A program made the position numbers and the translations under genes. Shown here piece after piece: positions 1-11,357 of a stretch of 64,000 nucleotides of DNA (its first letter is position 1; the number at the start of each line of letters is the position of its first letter). Under the pieces are notes generated by a model. It did no database searches. It saw only the letters and a list, made by a program, of their open reading frames with translations, and was not told the DNA's origin. Source of the DNA: Tyto alba (lineage: Eukaryota > Chordata > Aves > Strigiformes > Tytonidae); the NCBI RefSeq assembly GCF_018691265.1, contig NW_024881261.1, positions 25,135,374-25,199,373 on the forward strand, written 5' to 3'.

Positions 1-1060
1 CTATCATTAAATTCACTGACAGGAGGGAGACACAGTTTTTATCTTGGGTGCAGAGTGACAATGCTGTCTTCATAGAAGGCAGCAGTTCATCTGAGGTAGA
101 AATACTGAATTTGTTGTTTTCAAGCACAGATGGGACATGGGAAAAGATATGCTCTTCCTCATCAGATTTATTCGTTCTGAGACTTCTGCTGGGTGTCATG
201 GTACATCCCCACTGTTGTAGACCCCCGGCATCTGTCATGTCCTCGTCATATACAGAACACCAAATCTGGAGCTGTAGCAGACATCACCCTGGCAAAGCTT
301 ATTTTCTCCTAGAAGACACCTGTTCAGTCTGGTGAACTGGTGGTCTTCCCACTCACCACCACCAGTGGTACAAATCTACTGCCTTCCTGGTATCTGGTAG
401 CCATAGTATGTTGAGCCTGGTAAGGGAATAGCTTTTTTGCTACAGGCTACAGAGACTTCCAGTTCAACCAAATGTGCAGTGCCAACAAGTCCAACCACAG
501 TCCCAGGAGCCATGTTAATTACTCATCTAACTCAGGGTAGAAAGGTCCAACAATGAATTATGATGCTATCCAAATTCTAGTTTTCCAGTTGAAAGCATAA
601 GTGGGACCATGGGACTGTGTCAACAATTACCTTAGGAAAGGAATAAAACTGGAGTGTTCAACAGATGTCCTGACTATCCCCTTTTGGGAGAGAGCAATCC
701 TTCCGCTTCTCTTTAGCAGGCTCTGACTATTTGTTCATGCTTCTCTGGGGGCTTATTTAGTGGTTCTGGAAATATTTTAAAAGACATTTAAAGGGAGTTG
801 ACAAATGTTTGACCTGTTTCAGTGTCCATGAGCTGAGTTAAATTATGATGGTATCCTTTACGTGCAACCCAGGGGCCTGGAGTTTAAAGCTGGGGAAGAC
901 TGTAGGAATGTTAAACCCATTTCAGTGACAGTATCCAACACATGTTCTGTCTGGTTGAAGCATAAGGGTGAGGAAGCAGTGGAGTTATGTGACGATTTTG
1001 GATCAACCCTTCCTGATGGTTCAGGTACGACCAAAGCTTTCCACTAAATATGCTGTAGCC
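1..1060 (-). pseudogene. Unidentified coding-like relic at left edge
   Basis: Three separate minus-strand frames are open and protein-like. One runs from 283 to the window edge at 1 (94 codons, no stop, no clear start). A second runs from 522 to 238 with a single internal TAG at 378-376 and contains the stretch PGSTYYGYQIPG and several cysteines. A third lies at about 1,057-870 (61 codons) and carries two N-glycosylation sequons, NST and NQT. The first two overlap at 238-283 in different frames, as expected if a frameshift had broken one coding sequence. I do not recognise a family. A secreted or membrane glycoprotein relic (host, or an old retroviral envelope-like gene) is possible from the cysteines and sequons, but this is a guess. 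The plus strand also has open frames here (48-335 and 862-1,047), so chance is a real alternative. Confidence 0.25.
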
Positions 1061-1191
1061 TGCCACTGGGTTCCTATGCTGCCAGATGTCAACTTCCCTG
1101 CCACCTAAATCTGCTTACAGAGTTTGCAGAACAGAACAGAGGCACTGTCTCTGCATAGAAAGGAAAAATAGGATGATACTGCATCTATTAC

Positions 1192-1215
1192 TTTTTTTTT
1201 TTTTTTTCCCCCCCC
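1192..1215. repeat. T16-C8 homopolymer junction
   Basis: Sixteen T (1,192-1,207) are followed directly by eight C (1,208-1,215); an A10 run follows at 1,246-1,255. This is a low-complexity tract with no gene signal. Confidence 0.9.
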
Positions 1216-1475
1216 ACTATAACACTCCCCTGCTTGTTAAAAACTAAAAAAAAAACAACCCCAGAATTGTTTACTGATTAGGCTGGGGTGTTTGCTGCGC
1301 TCTGTCCTTGGCTTTATCAGTTGGAATTCTTTCTCTTTTGGGGCACCATATATAGCGGGTGGCAAATTTCCATCTCTTCGCTAGCAGGTTTGTTTATCTT
1401 TTTCTCGACCTGGAGCATGTTCATCTCCCTACTCCTAGACCATTTTTGAGTCTATATTATGCTGGCTCCTTTACA

Positions 1476-1506
1476 TTTTTTTTTTTTTTTTTTATTTTTT
1501 TCTCCT
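1476..1506. repeat. T-rich tract (T18 plus pyrimidines)
   Basis: Eighteen T at 1,476-1,493, one A, then more T and C. The hydrophobic Phe-rich frame at 1,359-1,709 is only a translation of this tract and its pyrimidine-rich flanks. Confidence 0.9.
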
Positions 1507-4044
1507 CCTTATATTGCCTCTTCGCAGCTATTCTGCCAGGCACCATTATCTACATGTATATAAGTCTGTGTCCTAAAACTCTGTCCTTTCTTCATTGTAC
1601 TGTCTGCTCTGCTTTGACTTTGTCTTTTGTCTTCTCTAGTCAGAATGCTCCTGAGCCTCTGTCTCCCATTTCTTTGCTCTTCTTATTCATAACTTCTCTG
1701 CAGTTGTAGCTACCATGCACTGACAAGCTTGGGGGCATCACAAATAGCTGGTCAGCAAGTCTCAATTGAGTTGGTGGAGTTCCACAGGCGAATTTCAGCA
1801 GTGTTTGTACAGTGGGTCTCCATCCCTGTCCAGATGAGGTTTCTCATTTAACTGTAGTTCATGGAAAAAAAAAATCTAGTTTATATAGTTAAATTAAGTC
1901 TGTCTTTGCCTCTTTATTGTCTTATTGACTGTAGTTTATAAATTTCTTCTGTTAGTCAGAGACTGACACAGACTGCAGTTGCTCCTCATAGAAACTCAAG
2001 TTAAATTTGTCTAAATAAGACTACCTGTAGTTAATGTCATAAAATTATGCTTAAACATCTGTCTCCTGAGTTTTGGAAGATACGAGCAATTGCGGCTCCA
2101 GGTGAAGGGGATGAGGCAGGAAATCATCTCAGGAAATCAGGGCACTTTGATTTAAGTTTCTAAATAAGAACTGGGGTGCTTATATTTTATGTTTTCAGGT
2201 TTTGGAAATGTTTGCTGTTATGTGTAGACTTCAGTCTGTGTTAATACCAGAAAAAAATGGCACCTCTCACCCATCCTCTGCCTTCCTCAAACCAAAACCC
2301 CAGAATAACATTTATCATGTCTGAACTGTCTCTGAGTATTGTTTAACTTCTTCGTTTCCTGCCAACGAGGAGAACCATGACTGCAAGGAGTTAAATGCTG
2401 CAAGATAAACTTCTGCATTAGGCTGCCAATTAATCAGACTCTAAGTTTCACATTGTTTAGGAGAGGATCAGAGGATTGTTATCTGAGACTGGCCTAAACT
2501 GTGAACTTTTCAGACTTGCTTTCAAAATTAAAGTTCCCTTTCCTTCTTGGAGGCATTGAGCAGTACCTTTTTTGAGATGTGCTCTTTTCCTCCTTACTAC
2601 TTGAAGCACGGCTTTCTAATGTGAAAAATATTTTTGTCTTTTTTTTCCCTGCTGCTTCAGCTGTAACAACACTGGATGTTTGCTTGGCTTGGGTGGGAAG
2701 GTGGAAAATTCTTCCAAAATTTAGAAACAGAGAGCTTTCTGATGTGTGCAGTAATCTTAAGGCAGTAAATTCTTTTTATTTGATTTTAAATGCATAATTT
2801 AGTATACAATATAAAAATGTATCCAAGGGGGAAATGAATTTTTTTTTAATAACATGCTTCCCAAGGCGAGTGGCAAAACGTGTGTATTGATGGGAAAGGG
2901 AGGGGATAAATTTATGTCTTCAAGGCATGACTTGTGGTTTTGAATAAAATTGAGATTGGTGCTGCTGTTGGCTGAGTTTCTTCTAGGCAGAGATGGGTTA
3001 TACTGTTCACTGGGAATTCAAACACAGGCAAAATGGGTTCACTTACAAGACTTTGATGATGCAAGGTTTTATTCCACAGTTCACACTACAGAAGTTACTG
3101 ACTTCTCTGCAGCCTGGAAAGAAAATTTGTAGACTGAGGGTAACTTTTTGCTCATCAGGAAAATTGTGTGGTCCTGATTCTGCCACCCTTGTGCATGTGA
3201 GCCACCCCTCTAGCACCAGGGAGGTTCCTTGCACAATGAAGGGTCATATAAGGGTGATGGTTATTTTGTTTTCAGTCTGTTGCTAGACAAACAGAGTTTC
3301 CTAGACCCTGATCCATATGGCAGTGATAAAGAATCAATTTTCTCCAACATTAAACAGACTTAATGAGAATAAAGAAAATAAATATTAACTTAAAACTGTG
3401 CTTTTACATCTTTCTTTGGGGAATGAATTGTGGTTTTTCCTATCTGGCTGCCTGCAAGATGTTTAGAGAGAGCATGTGTGCTTTTCACACTTTGGATCAA
3501 TTCATACATGCGTTTGTGAGTGTGTGGGTTTGCTGTGTTGTTTTGTTTTAATAGATGCAGTTTTAACTCATATGATGCAAACTGAGATAATCACTTTGAT
3601 TTCAATTTAAGGTTGATTTATGATCATTTAACCTGAATCAATAAATAGAGTCTTAATTGGAAAGCAAGTTCCTAAAATGTTCATAAAGCCTGCATGTCTC
3701 CCATTCACAGTGGATTTAAAAAAAAATCCACAAATAGTCTTAATTGCCTGAACTTAAAAAAATGGTCTGGAAAATGTATATGTTTCTTTCCAGCAGCATT
3801 CATCATTTCATGCTTTTCTAAGTGTTGCCATGGCATATAGTCCACATCAATCTTTTAATGAAATAAAAATAATTTTAAAATGTATTGTTCATATATATGA
3901 AACAAAAAAAGAAGTTCAGTTGCATTATCTCTCTTGGGCATCTAAGAGTTTGGGGATGTTACAGCATCTGATTTCCACAGTGCAGTGTACTTTAAGTCCA
4001 CAGCAGTTTGGAGTTCTGAAGAGGTTGGAACCTGTAGCACATCT

Positions 4045-4068
4045 TTGCATGCTGTCTCCAGCATGCAA
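4045..4068. other. Perfect hairpin, 10-bp stem, 4-nt loop
   Basis: TTGCATGCTG at 4,045-4,054 is the exact reverse complement of CAGCATGCAA at 4,059-4,068, with the loop TCTC. Each arm carries a TTGCAT/ATGCAA half-site resembling part of the POU octamer, in opposite orientations. It could form a cruciform or a short RNA hairpin. No flanking pairing extends the stem, so it is too short for a miRNA precursor. Confidence 0.8.
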
Positions 4069-6960
4069 TGTAGTCAGGGAACATTACAGCCTGTATGGAT
4101 TTGCTCAGAATATAATCGTATAATGGGGTGATTCTTTCTAAAATGAGTTAAACAGAGCAACTTGTGGTGTTATTGGTCCTGTGTCAGAATGCAAAATTTT
4201 AAAACAAAATGAACAAGCAATGACGATAAGAGCTCCAATCAAGGCCTGCCTCCTGGGAAATGTTGGGGCTGGAGAGCTAGTGGAACTGTGCCTGGTGTGA
4301 AGGTGCTTTCCCTGGTGGTTAAAGCCCACACAGAGACGTGGGAAGAGTGGGCTGTGAGTGAATCACGCTGCCTTTTAGCTACTCTAGACTGCTGAGTGGT
4401 CTCATAGGAAGTCTCTGCAACTAGATGAAGACTTGTCTCTGCCAGGGGGGACTCTAGCTTGCCTTAGGGACAGCTTCAGTAGGGTGAGATGTGGGATGGG
4501 TGGCAGCCCCCTCCTCCCCTCCCACTCTCTGCAGCTGGGGTCAGGCTTGTCCCAACAGCATGGGATTTGCAGCCTGCCCTGGCTTAGCTTCCTGCATTGT
4601 ATGGCACAAATGCATGCTCCTCTTAATGTGAAATGAATTAATCCAGGGAGCGATGTTGTGTGATACTAGATCTAAATATTGGTCCACCCGTGAAACATGG
4701 GTAAGGTAATAGTTTCAATTCCCTCCCTTCTGCGTTATTGGACTTTCATACAGGTTGTGCTGTATTGCTGCGGTGGTATTACAGACTGGATGCCATATAT
4801 GCAACTTCAAACTGTGGTCCTGGGTAGCCTGCTACTGCAAATACCAGCTTATATATATTGTATGAAATAAGGATTAAGTTCTCTGTTGTTTTCATTGGTT
4901 TGTGAAATGGCTATTTCCCGAACAGTTCCTCTCCTTAAAATAACTTTTACCGTACAATTTGAAAGTAAAAGGCAATTTGGGCCTAATCCTAACTGTATAG
5001 GCTTCTCTGAGCTTTCAAAGTCATCCGTAGGAGGAGAGGGGGAAGCAGAGCCTTGTAAGACCGGGTGCCCACATTATTTTATTTACAACACATTGAATGT
5101 ACTTTTACTGTTTGGTTCCATCAAGTCAGTTGATCAGTTTATGCTGAGCTGTAATGAAATCTTACAGCCTAAATGCTTTAAACTGTGCATCAGATGATGT
5201 GCTTCAATAAAATAAGGCACCACCAGTCTTGTTCTGCCCCTGGTGCATTGTGGGAATCTCTTAAGATGCTGCCATGTGAATTCTCCTCACTGATGCCCAG
5301 CAGAGGGTGATCTTGTACAGTAGGTTGTAAATCTGTGAGGTGTAGCACCTCAAACAATTATCTGCAGCCATTCCTTAGATTTTTATCATTTTAATCCACC
5401 CTTTAGAGCTATTACTTAAATGAGATAGACATGGGTGGTATAATTAGAATGTGCTGTATCTGCCATTAATTTATAACATATGATAGGCTTATAGATGTCA
5501 TAAAAGTGTATCTTGAGAATGCTGTGAACTCTGCTTAACCCTGATGTTTCAGAAAAGTTTTATTTTTATGGCCAAACTGTTTCATCACTGCAACAAGATC
5601 TTTCTTCTAGAAAAGATGCTTAAAATGAAAGTTCAATTTCCTCTCTGGTCTTGATATTCTCTTACTTGCTGTAATTGGCATATGCAAAGAAATGTCATGT
5701 TGTTACTGCAATGCAGCTATCCTGACTTGGATTTGAATTTCACTAGATCCAGGTGTCCTTTAAGTTTAATGCACGGGAAATTATTTTACAAGATGAAAGT
5801 TAAATTTGTACCTCTTGACCACATCTATGTTTTCTGTAAAACTTTCTCCTGATGACAGCTGAATGTAGCATGAAATGCTGTCCATCTGTGTATTTGTCTC
5901 CCTCTTGTGGCTAAATAATTTTTTAGGCCTGGTACTTTGAAACAACTGGTTTTATTCTTTATCTGAGATTATTGAAGCATTTGTTTCTATACTTAATTGT
6001 TTCTTGTAGATATTTCTCTCGTATGCTTTCAATTGATGTGTGCACCAGGCTGTCAGGTGGTAGTACCCATCTTGTTTACAGCCTAGATTTTGACATTCTC
6101 TCAAACAGTAAAATACTGAGTCATGTGTTGCTCTTCTTCCAACAAGAATTGTATTTACTTTTAGACTATTCCCTTGAACTGGTTTTATCTGATGACCTGA
6201 AATTCTGGCTAGTAATTTGAATGAATAAACTGGGGTACTACTGTGCATGCTTTGTGAAGAGGGAAGTGCTGAGTTCTGGCAGTGTCAAAAGTTTGGTGAA
6301 CTTTCACTGTTGTGCAAGGATGGCTGCATTAGTATTGCTCTTAAACATCTGATAGGGAGTAAAAGAGTTGGGAGTGTTTGTCCTCTCTGCTCCTGCATGC
6401 CGTGTATAGACTTCTTTCTGAGCTTTCCAGAGAAAAGGAGTTGCAACACATTTCTAAATTAAGTGGCCACTAAAGCTGTCAGTTCCTTGGGAGGAGAGTT
6501 ACCTAGTATTAACAGAGTGAGGAGGGATTTTAAAAGGATCTTTTTCTGTAGGTCTTCAGTGAAACTGGGCAGAAATCATGTGACTGCATGTCAGACAAAA
6601 TAATTTTATTTTTAAAAAATCCTATGTAATCTTGCAGAACAAAAAAGATCTAGGGGTTTAATATGTGGCATTTTAATTTGCTGATCCACAGAAAGTCAGT
6701 TTTGTCTTAGGTGTTGAAACTCTACCTTACAATTATCCTCCAGCAGTTCTGTGATGCAACTGTCCTGCTTTGTGCCTTGATTAACATTACAGCTGCTGAT
6801 GGTAAGTTTTTCCTCAGGCTTCTAGCATAGAAAATCACATTATTTGTATTTGAAGGGTTAGAGATGAGTTGGAAAATTTTTGTCTCTTACAGGCCAGTTT
6901 CAGCAAATGGTTTTGAGAGACTAAAGCCACTAATTAACTACAGATTTTCTGCAGTCCCTG

Positions 6961-7100
6961 TGGAAGATGGAGACAATTCTAAATCTTGTGGGTGCCACCC
7001 GTGATGACTGGGAGAGCCGGGTGGCAAAGCTGAAAGGCCTTGATGTGTTGTGTTAAAGGGCTTTTCTACACTGTAAAGGCCTCTCCTGGCTTCCACACCT
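6961..7100 (+). repeat. Copy A of a dispersed direct repeat
   Basis: Shares an ungapped 48-bp block (6,982-7,029) with copy B (7,733-7,780), 37 of 48 bases identical by hand. This is followed, after an 11-base insertion in copy B, by CTGAAAGGCC...TGTT...TAAAGGGCTT in both. Copy A also contains GCCACCC and its exact reverse complement GGGTGGC, which could pair as a 7-bp stem around an 18-nt loop. It is probably a relic of an interspersed element; the family is not recognised. Confidence 0.65.
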
Positions 7101-7710
7101 TGAAATTAATACGTTTCTCCTGAAAGAAGAAAAGAGGACTCGGTGTGCCTGAGGGGGTTGTCAGTTCAGCATTAAGACCCAGCCATCAGATGTGTGGGCA
7201 CATCTTACTGAGTCTCCTATCCAATACGTTATTACGCACCTTTGCTCTTGACAGTTGGCTGTGATGCCTGTGTTTTCACTAGTCGTGTAGTCAGGTACTC
7301 ACATGCATTGAGATTATACTTAGATCCTAGGCTTCGCATGGAAAATTGGATCTAGTTCCAGCTGCAGCTAGCTCTTGAGTAAATAAAGAGCTGTATCAAA
7401 CCCCAGACAACTGAATACCTCCCTGCTTTGCACCGGTAAATTCCTGGCAATGAAATTTCTATTTCATTCAGTGAAATAGCTCATATCTCTGCAGTTACTG
7501 TGTTCTGCTGCTAAACTACTCTGGTTTTCCCCTCCACTCCACAGCTTCTTTTAAACTACAGTATTACTCAAGCTCTACAACAGGAGACAAGGCATCTAAC
7601 AACAAATCTGTTTTTATTTGTCCTCCTATCAAATCCCCCTAAATCAAGCTGTGACCAGACATGGAGTGGAAGTACCCCAACCTTTTATAGCACTTGCTCT
7701 GTGAGATAGG

Positions 7711-7872
7711 GAGGAGGCAAACTCCAGCTCTAAATCTTCCTCGTGCCACCCTTAATGACAGGGTGTGCAGGGTGCCAAAGTCTATTATGTGCTGAAAGGC
7801 CCCTAAGTGTTATTGTAAAGGGCTTCTGCAGACCCACCATACATTTTCATCTGACGGTTTTTAGGCTTCCAC
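7711..7872 (+). repeat. Copy B of a dispersed direct repeat
   Basis: Same orientation as copy A and about 750 bases downstream. It keeps the GTGCCACCC...GGGTGCCAAAG core and the CTGAAAGGCC...TAAAGGGCTT module, and possibly the later GGCTTCCAC. The 7-bp stem of copy A is not conserved here (GGGTGCC instead of GGGTGGC), so the hairpin is probably not under selection. Either a local duplication or two insertions of one element would explain the pair. Confidence 0.65.
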
Positions 7873-7879
7873 TGCATGG

Positions 7880-9295
7880 GAAGAAGCTGGTGGAGTATTT
7901 GTAGTGTGTACCTGCCATATTTTATAGTAAAGAGCCCTTTCTGAGCAGCTCTCCTTTTTAATTATACCTTAAAATGGTATTAAATGTTGGCTCTGTTCAT
8001 GCCAATTGCTGTTTGGTTGTAATCACTGCAAGAGCTCTTGCTCGTTGGGACATCAATTTTCTTTTCATCGATGCTTTGCTTTTATGTTTGGAAGGGAATT
8101 TGAAAGCATATAGGCTGAAGCAGAAAATATTGCTGAGGCACACAGAATGATAGATTTCCCTTCTGATACAAGAGAGTCTAAGGAGGAATGTATGTTTTGT
8201 TCCTTTTAAAAAGTTTTCCTTGCTAGATGATGTTTTGAGGAAGGTGGGGGGAGAACAAATTTGTACTTTTATGTGGTGGGGGAGAGGGAGTGTATGTGTG
8301 GGTTTGTTTCTTCTGCCTCTTAAAGTGGATATTTTATTGCCTGCTTCTCCTGACTTACGTATATTGGTAATTGAAGGAGAGTGCTGAACTGATGGCCTAG
8401 TGCATTATTTGTGTTTTCTGAGTCTCCAGGATCTTGAAGGAGGTGATTATCCCAACAGCTGCCTCTTGGGGAATGCGAGGGGAGAGGGGAAATTGTTTAG
8501 TTGGGTAGATGGGCTCACCTCTGAAAGGTCACAAAGAGAACGAGATGCTGATGTACTGATACCTTGTGGACCCTTTCTTCCCAGTTTGACACAAAAGGTA
8601 GCTTTAAATCGAAAGAAGGCTGTGCTGTTGTGGAAAATAGTTCACAAGTATTTCTGCTCTTCTTTCCAGCTGGCCAGTGGTCTCTACTGTAAGTCACCTC
8701 TTCCCTTTTCTGGTGTGACTTCTCCTCATTCTCTCTACAAATGTGCAAGAGGGAAAGCCATTTACTGTAATCAGCTTATCTTGCTTAGCCTTTAAGAATG
8801 TTAATTTTGCAATCCTAAATCTGAATATTATACTAGGATCACTCTTATTGGTGACCTTTCACCTGCCTGACTAATGCAGATACCACAGAAGCTGCAGTGC
8901 AGCCCTGTAGCACAGGGATGATGGCTTCTAATGGGGATTATAAATGAGCTAATGCCTTTCTTGGTATATTTGGGTTTTCAAGAGCATCCTTCACAACATA
9001 TTTAATAATTTGCAGCCCAGTGTTATCTGTCTTTCAGCTTGATTTATGCACTCATATGATGCCTTCAGTCACAGAGATGTATCAGATCCTTTTTAGGAGT
9101 AGTGTAGTAGTGTAAAAAAAAAAAAAAAGTGGCTTGTTTTTTATCTCCAGGAGTCAAATCTTTGTAGTTTTGGTCAGTTGTTTAAATTAAAACTCATCTC
9201 TCTCTCCTATCCCACTTAGGTCTGTGCCCTGGACACTAACCTATAATGTGCTTTGTTGTCTGGCCACCTCCTGTGCATTTGGCTGCACAGAAGTA
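7880..9295. other. Gene-free stretch
   Basis: Unique AT-leaning sequence with an A15 tract at 9,114-9,128. The 131-codon plus frame at 8,400-8,795 matches no family I know, has no domain-like features, and is within chance for a region of this size. Confidence 0.55.
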
Positions 9296-9299
9296 CATT

Positions 9300-9435
9300 T
9301 TCAGGGGGAGGTATGGCCCTGCTTAAGACTCTTCACCAGCCTGGTAGGCAGAACAGTCTCCTGGAAGGTGTGGGTTTGAACCCTGGTCTCTGACTTCCTT
9401 GATGAGTGCTTTATCCACAGGGCTATTCTATAAGT
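9300..9435 (-). mobile_element. tRNA-derived SINE relic
   Basis: On the minus strand there is a box A-like TAGCCCTGTGG (9,425-9,415), then 32 nt, then the box B match GGTTCAAACCC (9,382-9,372). This is the internal RNA polymerase III promoter layout of a tRNA or tRNA-derived SINE. The sequence is too degenerate for a functional tRNA cloverleaf, and a non-tRNA body follows box B on that strand. Reptile genomes carry abundant SINE relics of this look. The family assignment is inference. Confidence 0.65.
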
Positions 9436-11270
9436 AGCTGTTTCAGGTGTTTGTGCTTGGGGGGGGAAGGAATGCGATGCCAAATAGTTTCAGAGGTGGG
9501 AAGATTTCCCTCTCCCCGAACCCCTGCTTCACTTAAAACACATCTGGGCTGCATACTAGAACACAGTTACAAAGTATGGTTGTCAAACTCTAGATGTGCA
9601 TGAGTGTTTCACCTTGTGCTTTTGTACTTATCCTTGAAGTTTTGTTCCTCGGAGTCAAATGGCAGTTTGCCTCCACAAAACTGAGGACTAAAAATATATG
9701 AATAAAAAATGTGAGGGAAGAAGGAGAAGGTGGGAGAGATGTGTCTTTTAAGAAGCCATGATATTCCTGTTTATTCAGAGAGAGGCAGACATGTAGTCAG
9801 GATGTAGAAAACACAATCTCCATAAAATTAGCACAGAGATGGTCTCTAAAACAGAACATTCAGGAATAATTACAAAGTTTAATGTCAGTTGGAGGGAAAA
9901 CTTGTTTTGACAAGCTATGCATTTAAATCAATATAGATTAAACTTTTTTCTTCCTCATGTATATTCTATTACTGAAGAAATTTTAGAAAAGGAGAGCAGG
10001 GATGTGTGAAGTATGGTGAACCATAAAGTGTCTTGGGATTTCAGTAATTTATGATGAAAACAAATGTGATTGATGGAGTTACATGTCAGCTGTAAGTAGG
10101 ACCCTAAAGCCCCTACTGTAATTTGCTTGGAGACAGCCAGCTACAATACACCTTGATCACATCTTGATAGCATGTGGCCAGGAGTGAAGAAAACAGAAGG
10201 CTTCTTTTTTTCTTTTAAACAGCTCCCATTTATTCCCAAATTTGTGCCTGGAACAGCTTTCATGTAAATCATTTCACTATTTATTTCAGTTCAGGTTGGT
10301 TAGTAAGTTTACTTTTTACTGATTTAAAGGGCACAATTGACATTTTAGCTGCAAAAATATGGGAAGCATGTTAAGTGCTGGTTGCTTATTTCCATTAGTC
10401 CTCAGGAACAATATAGGGATCCTGATGCTTTTTAGTGTGGTCAGTGTTTAGTGTGGACCACTTCCAGCAGAGTGTGTACTCTGGACTCTCTATTGAGAAA
10501 CTGCATAGGATGAGTTATTCTGTACATCTAATTCTAATAAAATCAATGGAGCTGTATAGATTTATAGTAGTTTAATATTTGTCAGACTTGCTCCTGGCAG
10601 TCACATCTGCCCATCTTCCAAAAAAGCAGATTAAACATTTCATAGAGTCTGGTAGATTTCTGCCAAACAGTGGAGTGGCAAAGATGCTTCAAGGAAAAAG
10701 GAATCTATTTTTCTCCCTTCAGCACCTCCAAATCAAAAGAATAAATTTCCCTCCCCTAAAAATGAAAATGAAAGCTCTCTTGACTGCTACTACTTTGGCT
10801 ACTGCAGATTTTGAGTTAGTTGTAAGACACAGCTTTTAAGTTTTCCTCTCCAGTCTCTGATGCAGTTTCCTTAATTTCACTAAGAATTATTGATACGTGC
10901 ATAGTGCAATCCATGTTGTCACATATTTTGGCAAATAAATTTTATTGTGAGAAGTAGCAAGCTTTAAAGAGACACTGTGGGCTTATGGTAGAACAGAGAA
11001 ATCTACAAGATATTATGAATGTGAAAGAGATTCAGTGTGAAATATCTACTTTGGATTGTTATCTTCAATTTTTTTAAATACTGCTCTAGAATAAGTACAT
11101 CTGCAGCTGATATGTGTAATATTGGACTTAATGCAAAACTGCATCTGAAGAGAAGGTTTTTTTCTTTTTTTTTGTTGGCCTTTTTTTAATGTTTGCACTA
11201 ATGTGTGAATTTTTGCAGGCAACTTGAAATTTATTGGGAAGAAAATTCATTAGCTGGACAAGTCATTAGT
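9436..11270. other. Gene-free stretch
   Basis: AT-rich unique sequence. There is a small 10-bp direct repeat, TTTAGTGTGG, twice within about 10,434-10,460. Nothing else stands out. Confidence 0.55.
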
Positions 11271-11357
11271 TTTTTTCTTTTTTTTTTTCTTCCCCCCTTC
11301 TCCCCCCCATTTCTAAAAAAGGAATATTTGAAAACTGGTCCCCCCCCCTTCTCTCAG
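11271..11357 (+). other. Strong polypyrimidine tract ending in CAG
   Basis: The plus strand runs T-rich, then C6 (11,292-11,297), C7 (11,302-11,308) and C9 (11,340-11,348), then TTCTCTCAG ending at 11,357. The last part is a textbook 3' splice-site arrangement. On the other strand the G6, G7 and G9 runs could form a G-quadruplex. Downstream to about 11,470 the sequence becomes GC-richer with several CpGs and one frame open for about 31 codons, with no recognisable product. A noncoding exon or a cryptic acceptor are both possible. Confidence 0.35.

Larger units (their letters stand above)
1216..6960. other. Gene-free stretch, mostly unique sequence
   Basis: AT-rich unique DNA. No frame here has the length, composition or motifs of a gene. 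The visible structure is the two T tracts at its left end and the perfect hairpin at 4,045-4,068, listed separately. Short A/T-rich blocks such as 3,560-3,960 could be conserved noncoding DNA, but sequence alone cannot show that. Confidence 0.6.
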
